A stretch of DNA of 11,907 nt from an uncultured Thermoguttaceae bacterium (GTDB lineage Bacteria > Planctomycetota > Planctomycetia > Pirellulales > Thermoguttaceae), in the NCBI GenBank assembly GCA_934725735.1, contig CAKVCP010000064.1, positions 1-11,907 of the forward strand. The letters run 5' to 3'. Under the pieces are notes generated by a model. That model was given only the letters and a program-made list of their open reading frames with translations, was not told where the DNA came from and did not search any database. Made by a program: the position numbers and the translations under genes. Positions 1-6,347 of this stretch are shown here, piece after piece (position 1 is the stretch's first letter; each line of letters starts with the position of its first letter).

Positions 1-1
1 C

Positions 2-1003
2 CTCTGCTCCGCGGGGGATCACGTCGTCGCGTCGTCCGCGATTTACGGGGGAACGTACAACCTCTTCGCCGTCACGATGAAGCGGATGGGAATCGACTTC
101 ACCTTCGTGCGTCCCGACGCGTCCGAAGACGAACTCCACGCCGCGTTCCAGCCTAATACTCGCGCGATGTTCGGCGAATCGATCGCCAACCCCGCGCTCG
201 ATATCCTCGACTTCGAACTCTTCGCCAAAGTCGCCCACCAACACGGCGTTCCCCTCGTCGTCGACAACACCTTCCCGACCCCCGTCAACTGCCGTCCCTT
301 CGAGTTCGGCGTCGATATCGTCACGCACTCCACGACGAAATATATGGACGGGCACGGGACGCAAGTCGGCGGCGCGATCGTCGATTCGGGCAATTTCGAC
401 TGGTTCGCTCACAAGGATAAGTATCCTGGACTCACGACGCCCGACGAAAGCTATCACGGAATCGTCTACGCCGAAAAGTTCGGCCAGGGCGGGGCGTTCA
501 TCACCAAATGCGTCGCGCAGCTCATGCGCGATTTCGGTTCCTCCCCCGCGCCTCAAAACGCGTTCCTCCTCAATCTCGGGCTCGAATCGTTGCACCTGCG
601 CATGAAGCGTCACTGCGAAAACGGCCAGGCGATGGCGGAATTCCTCGAATCGCACGACAAGGTCGCGTGGGTGAACTATCCCGGCCTCAAGAGCAACAAA
701 TACTACGCGTTCGCGCAGAAGTATATGCCTAACGGAACGTGCGGGGTCGTCTCCTTTGGCGTGAAGGGCGGGCGCGAAGCCGCCGAACGTTTCATGTCGG
801 GCCTCAAGATCGCGGCGATCGCCACGCACGTCGCCGACGCGCGCACCTGCGTTTTGCACCCCGCGAACGCGACGCATCGCCAATTGAGCGACGAAGAGCT
901 CGTGAAGTGCGGCGTCGGACCGGATCTCATTCGCCTCTCCTGCGGTATCGAAGACTCAGCGGATCTGATCGCCGACGTCGATCAGGCGCTCGCGAACGTC
1001 TGA
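2..1003 (+). CDS. metY: O-acetylhomoserine sulfhydrylase, copy 1 (5' end missing)
   Basis: This is a PLP-dependent enzyme of the Cys/Met metabolism family. It is expected to make homocysteine from O-acetylhomoserine and sulfide in the cytoplasm. The open frame runs in from the window edge and encodes 333 residues. Aligned by eye to the complete copy at 4836-6107 it lacks about 91 N-terminal residues, including the phosphate-binding YSRxxNPT segment. The PLP-stacking Asp is visible in VVDNTF. The Schiff-base Lys in HSTTKYMDGHG is encoded at 338-340. The two copies look roughly two-thirds identical, and the motif around the active Lys differs (MDGHGTQVGG here, LDGHAAAVGG there), so they may differ in substrate or regulation. 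A cystathionine gamma-synthase-type activity cannot be excluded. The gene is truncated by the window, not visibly broken. Confidence 0.9.
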   Translation, partial: LCSAGDHVVASSAIYGGTYNLFAVTMKRMGIDFTFVRPDASEDELHAAFQPNTRAMFGESIANPALDILDFELFAKVAHQHGVPLVVDNTFPTPVNCRPFEFGVDIVTHSTTKYMDGHGTQVGGAIVDSGNFDWFAHKDKYPGLTTPDESYHGIVYAEKFGQGGAFITKCVAQLMRDFGSSPAPQNAFLLNLGLESLHLRMKRHCENGQAMAEFLESHDKVAWVNYPGLKSNKYYAFAQKYMPNGTCGVVSFGVKGGREAAERFMSGLKIAAIATHVADARTCVLHPANATHRQLSDEELVKCGVGPDLIRLSCGIEDSADLIADVDQALANV

Positions 1004-1075
1004 GCCGGTTGCGTCCCTTTCCCGCGTCGTCTTTCCCGCGCGTATTGAGCGCGAAAGAGGCCGGATTCTATGCGC

Positions 1076-1109
1076 GGAACGCGTTGATTCACGACGCGTC
1101 CCGCGTTCC
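1076..1109 (+). other. Inverted repeat downstream of metY copy 1
   Basis: GGAACGCG at 1076-1083 pairs with CGCGTTCC at 1102-1109 around an 18-nt loop, in the 185-bp gap between metY copy 1 and the pseudouridine synthase gene. A TTTTT run lies about 16 nt further on (1126-1130), too far for a canonical intrinsic terminator. It may be a weak terminator or a chance structure in CGCG-rich DNA. Nothing else was recognised in this gap apart from the downstream ribosome binding site. Confidence 0.3.
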
Positions 1110-1188
1110 TATTGTAGCGCCGCCCTTTTTGACGGCCCGTTTTGATTGAAAATATTAGCCCTGCTTTTTACAAGGAGGTTCAGATATT

Positions 1189-2721
1189 ATGAAAGCGAAT
1201 AATTCCCGCGGTCGAGGTCGCCAGGCAAAAGGCGGAGCGTCCCGCGCGTCGGGCCGTCGAGCGCGCGCGCCTCAGCTTGATCGTTCGCGCGCGCCCAAGA
1301 AGAACGCGCGTAAATTACCCTCCGCCGCCGCGCTGCGCAAGTCGAGCGGCTCTATCTTCCAGTCTCCGACGGCGGCGACGAAGAAGGGCGACTCCGACGA
1401 ACTCGACGATTCCCTCGATTTTCGCGGCTTCCGTCTCCAGCAGGCGCTCGCCGCCGCAGGGCTCGGGAGCCGTCGTCAGTGCGAAGAGCTGATCCGCGAA
1501 GGGCGCGTCGAAGTCGACGGCAAGGTCGTCTCCGAACTCGGCGTCCGCGTGCGTCCCAACGAGCAGAAGATCCGCGTCGACGGCGAACTCCTCCCGAAGT
1601 CGAAGCCCGTCTACGTCGCGCTCAACAAGCCTAAGAACGCCCTATGCACCAATTGCGACCCTCAAGGTCGCCGACTCGCCCTCGATTTCATTCCTCCCGA
1701 GCTGGGCCGACTCTTCCCCGTGGGGCGTCTCGACCAGAACTCCGAAGGGCTCCTCCTCCTGACGAACGACGGTGCGCTCGCGCAGCGCCTCATGCACCCG
1801 AGTTACGAGGTTCCGAAGAAGTATCGCGTGCAAGTGGCGGGGCTCGTCGACTACGAACTTATCAACGCGCTGCGTCGCGGCGTGCATATCGCGGAAGGCG
1901 TGGTGCAGGCGGACGACGCGACGATCCGCTCGTCGCACAAGCTCAGCTCCGTTCTCGAAATTACGCTGACGGAGGGTAAGAACCGCGAAATTCGCCGTAT
2001 GCTCGCGCGTCTCGGACACAAGGTCATGCACCTTCAACGCGTGCAGATCGGCGCGGTGAAACTCGGTAAACTCGCCCCCGGCGACTATAGGCGACTGACG
2101 TCGGAAGAGGTCGCGCAGCTCTATCGCTTCGCGGAAACGCCGATCGACAAGCGCCCCGGCGCGCGCCGCGCGGAAGACGACTCTCGACCCGCGTTGCCCC
2201 CTGTCGAACTTGCGACGCTCGAAGCGCGCGAGGCGCAGAAGAACGAAGCGCGCGAAGGAAAAGTCAAGGGGATCGAGAAAGCGCCCGCGAAGGACGCCGC
2301 GCGCGAGTCTGAAGTCGAAGGTTATCGCGACGCGATGCGCAAGGTCTTCAAAGACCCGTTCTATAACGGGAAAGGGAAGGACGAGTCGCAGGAGCGGCGC
2401 GAAGTGCGCAACGCTCGTGGCAAGAAGCTGACGCGCCGCGCGCCGCGCGAGGAATTCCGCGAAGAGTTCCGCGCGGAGGAACGCGGCGAAGCGCGTCGTC
2501 GCGCGCGTCGCGAGTTCGACGACGAAACGCGAACGATCGGCGTGAAGAAGTTCTCGCGCGACGAAGACGGCTCCTCGCGCGATCGTTTCAATTACGACGC
2601 GTCGTCGAAAGGGCGCGGCGCAAAGGGGTCAAAACGTCCCGGCGGGTTCGACAAAGAGCGCAAAGGGCCTCGCCAACCGCGTCAGGGTCGCGCGACTCGC
2701 GGAGGACGCGGGGGTAGGTGA
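1189..2721 (+). CDS. rluB: RsuA/RluB-family rRNA pseudouridine synthase with long charged tail
   Basis: This 510-residue protein is predicted to isomerise a specific uridine to pseudouridine in rRNA, probably 23S. Residues 1-75 are a basic, Arg/Lys-rich extension. Residues 81-127 form an S4 RNA-binding domain (FRLQQALAAAGLGSRRQCEEL). The catalytic core follows, with CTNCDPQGR at 153-161, the GRLD motif whose Asp182 is the expected nucleophile, and EGKNREIRRML at 262-272. The core ends near residue 310. About 190 residues of Arg/Lys/Glu/Asp-rich low-complexity tail follow, ending in RGGRGGR. Family members are usually about 240-300 residues, so the tails nearly double the length. The start is supported by AAGGAGG at 1172-1178, ten bases before ATG. 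The subclass (RluB rather than RsuA or RluE) is inferred from the motif set and less certain. Confidence 0.9.
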   Translation: MKANNSRGRGRQAKGGASRASGRRARAPQLDRSRAPKKNARKLPSAAALRKSSGSIFQSPTAATKKGDSDELDDSLDFRGFRLQQALAAAGLGSRRQCEELIREGRVEVDGKVVSELGVRVRPNEQKIRVDGELLPKSKPVYVALNKPKNALCTNCDPQGRRLALDFIPPELGRLFPVGRLDQNSEGLLLLTNDGALAQRLMHPSYEVPKKYRVQVAGLVDYELINALRRGVHIAEGVVQADDATIRSSHKLSSVLEITLTEGKNREIRRMLARLGHKVMHLQRVQIGAVKLGKLAPGDYRRLTSEEVAQLYRFAETPIDKRPGARRAEDDSRPALPPVELATLEAREAQKNEAREGKVKGIEKAPAKDAARESEVEGYRDAMRKVFKDPFYNGKGKDESQERREVRNARGKKLTRRAPREEFREEFRAEERGEARRRARREFDDETRTIGVKKFSRDEDGSSRDRFNYDASSKGRGAKGSKRPGGFDKERKGPRQPRQGRATRGGRGGR

Positions 2722-2742
2722 TCCGCGCGTTTGTCAGTATCG

Positions 2743-2768
2743 GCGCGTCTCTGGGGATGGGGACGCGC
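2743..2768 (+). other. Hairpin in the leader of the PyrK-like gene
   Basis: GCGCGTC (2743-2749) pairs with GACGCGC (2762-2768) around a 12-nt purine-rich loop. It sits between the pseudouridine synthase stop and the Shine-Dalgarno of the next gene (TAGGAG, 2777-2782). No T-tract follows, so it is not an intrinsic terminator. It could stabilise or tune translation of the downstream gene, or be incidental. Confidence 0.3.
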
Positions 2769-2788
2769 GTCGACCTTAGGAGTTTTTC

Positions 2789-3640
2789 ATGTCTGAATGT
2801 AGTTCTCACTATAAAGAAATGTGGGCGGGGGCGGGATCCGTCCAGACGAATCAGCCCGTAGCGAAGGGAGTCCGCAAGATTAGTTTGATCGCGCCCGAAT
2901 TTGCGGAACGCGTCAAGCCTGGGCAGTTTGTCATGCTGCGTCTTCTCGAAGGATCGGATCCGGTTCTCGGTCGTCCTTTCGCGGTTTACGACGTAGAACT
3001 CGAAACGGGTCGCGTCGACGTGATCTACGCGGTCGTCGGGAAGGGGACGCGGCGTCTTGCGAAGCTTCGCGTCGGTGATTCCGTCGGACTCTGGGGCCCT
3101 CTTGGGAACGGCTGGCAGGCCGCAGCGCGGTTGAACCCGGCGAAAAAAGTCGTTCTCGTCGCGGGCGGGGTGGGGCACGCGCCCTTCTATTTGGAGATTA
3201 AACGGATTCTCGCGCTTCCTGAGGAGTCGCGTCCGGAGCTGACCTTCGTGTACGGGGGGCGGACGCGCGGTAGAATGAGTTGCGTCGACGAATTTCAGGC
3301 GCTGGGTTGCGACGCGCGCTTTGCGACGGAGGACGGATCGCTCGGAACGAAGGGGTTCGTCACGGAGCTGTTGCCGACCCTCTTCCCGGAAGATTTCGAT
3401 CCTCGCGACGGTCAAATCCTCGCGTGCGGCCCCGGCCCGATGATGCGCGCGGTGGCTCTCTGGGCGCAGAAGCGCGGGATCGAATGTTGGACGTCCCTCG
3501 AATCGCCGATGGCGTGCGGCATGGGAATCTGCTATTCGTGCGTCGTCGAGTGGAAGCAAGACGACGGTACGTGGGATTATCGCCGGACGTGCGTCGACGG
3601 CCCGGTCTTCGACGCGTCGCGTCTCAACTGGAATATTTAA
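2789..3640 (+). CDS. pyrK: Dihydroorotate dehydrogenase electron-transfer subunit (PyrK-like)
   Basis: This 283-residue protein resembles PyrK. PyrK carries FAD and a 2Fe-2S cluster and passes electrons from dihydroorotate dehydrogenase PyrD (type 1B) to NAD+ in pyrimidine synthesis. Visible motifs, in order: RPFAVY (62-67), the ferredoxin-reductase-type FAD motif; GPLGNGW (103-109); VAGGVGHAP (124-132), the start of the NAD-binding half; ACGPGPMM (212-219); and the cluster-binding cysteines 243, 248, 251 and 268 in MACGMGICYSC and RRTC. Order, spacing and length fit PyrK (about 250-260 residues) with a short N-terminal extension. TAGGAG at 2777-2782 supports the ATG. No pyrD lies next to it, so the partner must be elsewhere. 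A related reductase subunit of the same superfamily (for example a sulfhydrogenase gamma-like protein) is the alternative. Confidence 0.85.
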   Translation: MSECSSHYKEMWAGAGSVQTNQPVAKGVRKISLIAPEFAERVKPGQFVMLRLLEGSDPVLGRPFAVYDVELETGRVDVIYAVVGKGTRRLAKLRVGDSVGLWGPLGNGWQAAARLNPAKKVVLVAGGVGHAPFYLEIKRILALPEESRPELTFVYGGRTRGRMSCVDEFQALGCDARFATEDGSLGTKGFVTELLPTLFPEDFDPRDGQILACGPGPMMRAVALWAQKRGIECWTSLESPMACGMGICYSCVVEWKQDDGTWDYRRTCVDGPVFDASRLNWNI

Positions 3641-3699
3641 TTCGTCGCGTCGGCGTCGCGACGGAGTCTTCTTAACCTTATTCTTCTTCGGAGGTTGTT

Positions 3700-4593
3700 A
3701 TGAAACGTCTACTCGCTCTCGTTGCGGCGCTTCTGTTCGTTGCTCCCGCGCCCGCGTCCGCCGACTCCCCCGTCTGCCCCCTTGGGGACGATTACGTTTT
3801 CGCCCCCGAGATGAGCGACGAATTCGACGGCGACTCTCTCGATCAAGAGAAATGGTGGGACTTTAACCCCGCGTGGCGAGGCCGCAAGCCCGCGCTCTTT
3901 TCTCGAAATAACGTGAAGGTCGGCGACGGCGCGCTCCAACTTACCGCAAGTCTGATGAAACCTGAAGAGGTCGATTACGAAAATCAGGTTCGCGGCTACG
4001 ACAAATATTGGAAGGCGATCGTCAAAAGTAAGCGAAAGTCCGCGTACGGATACTACGAGGCGCGTTGCAAGTCGATGCGCGCGTGCGTCTGCAACGCGTT
4101 CTGGCTCTACGATCCTTTCTCCGAACGACCCGATATCAAATACGTCGAAGGGGAATATTCCGAAGAGATCGATATTCTCGAATACTGCGGGAAGCCTCGC
4201 GCGGCGGCGCACGATCGACTCTACTACGCGACCCTGCATCAGTACGCGACGCCGTATCTCGAATCGATCGTGAATAAGAAGAAGGCGAAGATCAAGGACT
4301 ATTCTTTCAAAAAGAAGATGGACTTCGACTTCTGGGCCGATTATCATACCTTCGGGCTCGCGTGGACTCCGACGGAACTGCGCTGGTATGTCGACGGGGA
4401 GTGCGTCTTCACGCGCGAAAACGATATTTTCTTCCGTCCGCTCCATATCATGCTCGACTGCGAGATCATGTCCGACTGGTTTGGCGAACCGGAACCGGAG
4501 GATCTTCCCGCGACGTTCAGCGTCGATTACGTTCGCGTGTGGCGTTTAAAGGACGCGCCCGAGCCCGTCGCGCTCCCCGAGAAGAAGAAGTAA
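3700..4593 (+). CDS. Secreted glycoside hydrolase family 16 protein
   Basis: This 297-residue exported protein belongs to GH16, retaining endo-glycanases with a beta-jelly-roll fold that act on beta-glucans or on agar and carrageenan-type galactans. A signal peptide covers residues 1-21 (KR, hydrophobic core, ASA cleavage site). The N-terminal GH16 signature EFDGDSLDQEKW is at 41-52, and PAWRGRKPALFSRNNVKV at 57-74 resembles the agarase/porphyranase-type branch. The catalytic motif EIDILE is at 156-161 (nucleophile Glu156, Asp158, acid/base Glu161). WYVDGECVF and FSVDYVRVWRL close the fold. The mature domain has seven Cys, including a CxxxxxCxC cluster just before the active site (123, 129, 131), which is unusual. 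The start is fixed by GGAGG at 3690-3694. There are no linked carbohydrate transport genes, so the substrate is unknown; the galactanase-like assignment is inference. Confidence 0.85.
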   Translation: MKRLLALVAALLFVAPAPASADSPVCPLGDDYVFAPEMSDEFDGDSLDQEKWWDFNPAWRGRKPALFSRNNVKVGDGALQLTASLMKPEEVDYENQVRGYDKYWKAIVKSKRKSAYGYYEARCKSMRACVCNAFWLYDPFSERPDIKYVEGEYSEEIDILEYCGKPRAAAHDRLYYATLHQYATPYLESIVNKKKAKIKDYSFKKKMDFDFWADYHTFGLAWTPTELRWYVDGECVFTRENDIFFRPLHIMLDCEIMSDWFGEPEPEDLPATFSVDYVRVWRLKDAPEPVALPEKKK

Positions 4594-4626
4594 TCGCGCG
4601 TTGATCTTTTCCTGCGTTAAAAAAGG

Positions 4627-4668
4627 AAGGGCGTCGAGAAGGGTTAAAATTCTCGACGCCCTTTTTTT
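4627..4668 (+). terminator. Intrinsic terminator of the GH16 gene (first copy)
   Basis: A perfect 14-bp stem, AAGGGCGTCGAGAA (4627-4640) with TTCTCGACGCCCTT (4650-4663), has a 9-nt loop and runs into a seven-T tract (4662-4668). It starts 33 bases after the GH16 stop codon. Confidence 0.92.
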
Positions 4669-4697
4669 AATCGCGCGTTGATCTTATATCCCGCGTT

Positions 4698-4745
4698 AAA
4701 AAAGGGAAGGGCGTCGAGAAGGGTCAAAATTCTCGACGCCCTTTT
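4698..4745. terminator. Second terminator copy, probably bidirectional
   Basis: The same 14-bp stem is repeated at 4707-4720 and 4730-4743, with the 9-nt loop changed by one base. On the plus strand only TTTT follows. On the minus strand the stem is followed, after CCC, by TTTTTT (complement of 4698-4703), so it can also stop transcription arriving from metY copy 2. Confidence 0.8.
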
Positions 4746-4752
4746 CAAAACG

Positions 4753-4818
4753 GCCCTAGACGCGACCTCCCACGCGTCTTCACGCGCGACTCGACATATC
4801 GCGCGCTACGTCTAGGGC
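4753..4818 (-). terminator. Long-loop inverted repeat, candidate metY terminator
   Basis: GCCCTAGACG (4753-4762) and CGTCTAGGGC (4809-4818) form a perfect 10-bp inverted repeat around 46 nt that contains further CGCG-type self-complementary pieces. Read on the minus strand it lies just after the metY copy 2 stop, and the second arm is followed by CGTTTTG, so it can act as a branched terminator. It does not match the integron attC core motifs. Confidence 0.5.
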
Positions 4819-4835
4819 TCTGCTCTTCGCCCGCG

Positions 4836-6107
4836 TCACTGCGCGAGCGCGGTTTCCAGATCCTGAATCAGATCTTCCGTATCTTCCAAACCGACGGAGA
4901 GGCGGATCATATCCGGCGTGACGCCCGCTTCGAGGAGCTCCGCGTCGGTGAGTTGGCGGTGCGTCGTGTTCGCGGGGTTAAGAACGCTCGACTGCGCGTC
5001 GGCGACGTGCGTCGCGATGTAGATCCGCTGGAACTTCGCCATCACCGCATGAGCGCCGTCGCGCCCGTCTTTGAGCCCGAAGGTCAAGACGCCCGAACAA
5101 CCGTTGGGGAGGTACTTCTGCGCCAGGTCGTAGTACTTCGAGCTCTTCAAGCCCGGATAGTTGACCCACGCGACGCGCGGATGCTTTTCGAGCCATTCCG
5201 CGATCGTCTGCGCCGACTCGCTGTGTCTCTTGACGCGCAAGTGGAGGGACTCGAGCCCGAGATTCAAGATGAAGGAGTTCAACGGGCCCGGCTGTGCGCC
5301 GATATCGCGCATGAGCTGCGCGACGATCTTCGTGATATACGCGCCGCCCTGACCGAAACGCTCCGTGTAGACGAGACCGTGATAGCTCGGATCGGGTTCC
5401 GTCAGACCGGGGAACTTGTCCTTATGGGCGACCCAGTCGAAGTTGCCCGAGTCGACGATCGCGCCGCCGACCGCCGCCGCATGACCGTCCAGGTACTTCG
5501 ACGTCGAGTGAACCGAAATATCGACGCCCCATTCGAAAGGACGACAGTTGATCGGCGTCGGGAAGGTATTGTCGACGACCACCGGCACGCCGTGGCTGTG
5601 CGCGATCTTCGCGAAGCGTTCGAGGTCGAGAACCACGAGCGCCGGGTTCGCAAGCGTTTCCCCGTAGAAGACCTTCGTGTTCGGACGGAACGCCGCGTTG
5701 ATCTGGTCGTCGCTCCAATCCGGCTCAATGAAGGTCACGTCGACGCCCATCTTCTTCATCGTCGTCGCTATAAGGTTGTACGCGCCCCCGTAGATCGTCG
5801 AACTTGCGACGATATGATCCCCCGCGTTCGCGAGGTTGAATAGGGCGTAAAAGATCGCCGCCTGTCCGGAACTCGTCAAAAGACCCGCGGTTCCCCCTTC
5901 GAGCGCCGTGATCTTGCGCGCGACCGAGTCGTTCGTCGGATTGCACAAGCGCGAATAGAAGTACCCTGCGGCTTCCAAGTTGAAGAGCTTGCCCATCGCG
6001 TCGCTAGAGTCGTAACGGAAGGTCGTGCTTTGGACGATCGGAACCTGACGCGGCTCGCCTTCCTTCGGTCGACCGCAACCCTGGATACAAATAGTTCCCT
6101 GTTTCAT
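4836..6107 (-). CDS. metY: O-acetylhomoserine sulfhydrylase, copy 2 (complete)
   Basis: This complete 423-residue PLP enzyme is predicted to convert O-acetylhomoserine plus sulfide to homocysteine and acetate, the direct sulfhydrylation route to methionine. Visible features: QVPIVQSTTF near the N-terminus, YSRLCNPTND (51-60) for cofactor phosphate binding from the neighbouring subunit, TSSGQAAI (79-86), the PLP-stacking Asp179 in VVDNTF, the Schiff-base Lys204 in HSTSKYLDGH, and RLSVGLED near the C-terminus. Length is normal for MetY (about 420-430). The start has GGAGAAAGAG a few bases upstream. The gene has its own control region: the terminator of nadA lies upstream at 6275-6313, and a palindrome shared with the cysK promoter lies at 6244-6268. 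It converges with the GH16 gene. A diverged paralogue occupies 2-1003 on the other strand. Confidence 0.95.
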   Translation of the reverse strand: MKQGTICIQGCGRPKEGEPRQVPIVQSTTFRYDSSDAMGKLFNLEAAGYFYSRLCNPTNDSVARKITALEGGTAGLLTSSGQAAIFYALFNLANAGDHIVASSTIYGGAYNLIATTMKKMGVDVTFIEPDWSDDQINAAFRPNTKVFYGETLANPALVVLDLERFAKIAHSHGVPVVVDNTFPTPINCRPFEWGVDISVHSTSKYLDGHAAAVGGAIVDSGNFDWVAHKDKFPGLTEPDPSYHGLVYTERFGQGGAYITKIVAQLMRDIGAQPGPLNSFILNLGLESLHLRVKRHSESAQTIAEWLEKHPRVAWVNYPGLKSSKYYDLAQKYLPNGCSGVLTFGLKDGRDGAHAVMAKFQRIYIATHVADAQSSVLNPANTTHRQLTDAELLEAGVTPDMIRLSVGLEDTEDLIQDLETALAQ

Positions 6108-6125
6108 AGCTCTTTCTCCATTCTA

Positions 6126-6149
6126 CGCAAGCGTCGCGTCGATCTTGCG
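6126..6149 (-). promoter_or_regulatory. Hairpin just upstream of the metY ribosome binding site
   Basis: On the minus strand CGCAAG (6149-6144) pairs with CTTGCG (6131-6126) around 12 nt, ending about 6 bases before the GGAGAAAGAG Shine-Dalgarno region. It lies within a 136-nt stretch between the upstream palindrome and the ATG. I could not match this leader to a SAM riboswitch class. A translational role is speculative. Confidence 0.3.
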
Positions 6150-6243
6150 CCTCTCTAAATTGACGAATAAAACTGCGCGTTTTCGTCGTGGGGTGAACGA
6201 TTGGATAGACGACGCGCAAGACCATGCGACGCAGAAGACGTTA

Positions 6244-6268
6244 ATTCCTATTGTTTTGATAGGATTTA
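6244..6268. promoter_or_regulatory. Palindromic operator candidate upstream of metY copy 2
   Basis: The imperfect palindrome reads ATTCCTAT, seven bases, then ATAGGATTTA on the plus strand; the inner arms TCCTAT and ATAGGA are perfect complements. It matches the site at 8432-8456 (read on the minus strand) at 18 of 25 positions with identical spacing. It lies immediately after the nadA terminator and 137 bases before the metY start, so it should serve metY only. It is inferred to bind the Rrf2 protein encoded at 8651-9118. Confidence 0.6.
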
Positions 6269-6274
6269 GATTCG

Positions 6275-6313
6275 AAAAATAAGCGAACGGCGGCATATTG
6301 TAACACCGTTCGC
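6275..6313 (-). terminator. Intrinsic terminator of the cysK-nadA operon
   Basis: On the minus strand GCGAACGG (6313-6306) pairs with CCGTTCGC (6290-6283) around 15 nt and is followed by TTATTTTT (6282-6275). It begins 34 bases after the nadA stop codon and separates this operon from metY. Confidence 0.85.
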
Positions 6314-6347
6314 GGCGTGATTTATAAGTTGTTGACAGACGTTTCGT

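Larger units (their letters stand above)
4591..4745. repeat. Tandem duplication of a terminator cassette
   Basis: Two near-identical units lie head to tail, 4591-4665 and 4668-4745. Each begins with TAATCGCGCGTTGATCTT, the first TAA being the GH16 stop codon, continues through CGCGTTAAAAAAG, and ends in the same 14-bp hairpin. They differ by a few substitutions and a net 3-nt length difference, so the duplication looks fairly recent or under selection. Confidence 0.9.

Noticed and set aside
2588..3559. Antisense open frame of 323 codons on the minus strand over the PyrK-like gene
   Set aside because: It lies opposite a gene with complete FAD and Fe-S motifs, is Arg-rich with no recognisable domain, and is explained by the GC-biased codon pattern.
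3709..4446. Minus-strand open frame of 245 codons opposite the GH16 gene
   Set aside because: A shadow frame with no domain or ribosome binding site; the sense strand has a signal peptide and the GH16 catalytic motif.
4753..4818. Integron attC site
   Set aside because: The arms lack the GTTRRRY/RYYYAAC cores and there is no integrase or cassette array.
4953..5843. Plus-strand open frame of 296 codons opposite metY copy 2
   Set aside because: Composition is Arg/Val/Asp-rich without family motifs, and the opposite strand encodes a full, conserved enzyme.
6108..6243. SAM riboswitch in the metY leader
   Set aside because: I could not find the conserved core sequences or multi-helix layout of the SAM riboswitch classes, only one short hairpin.
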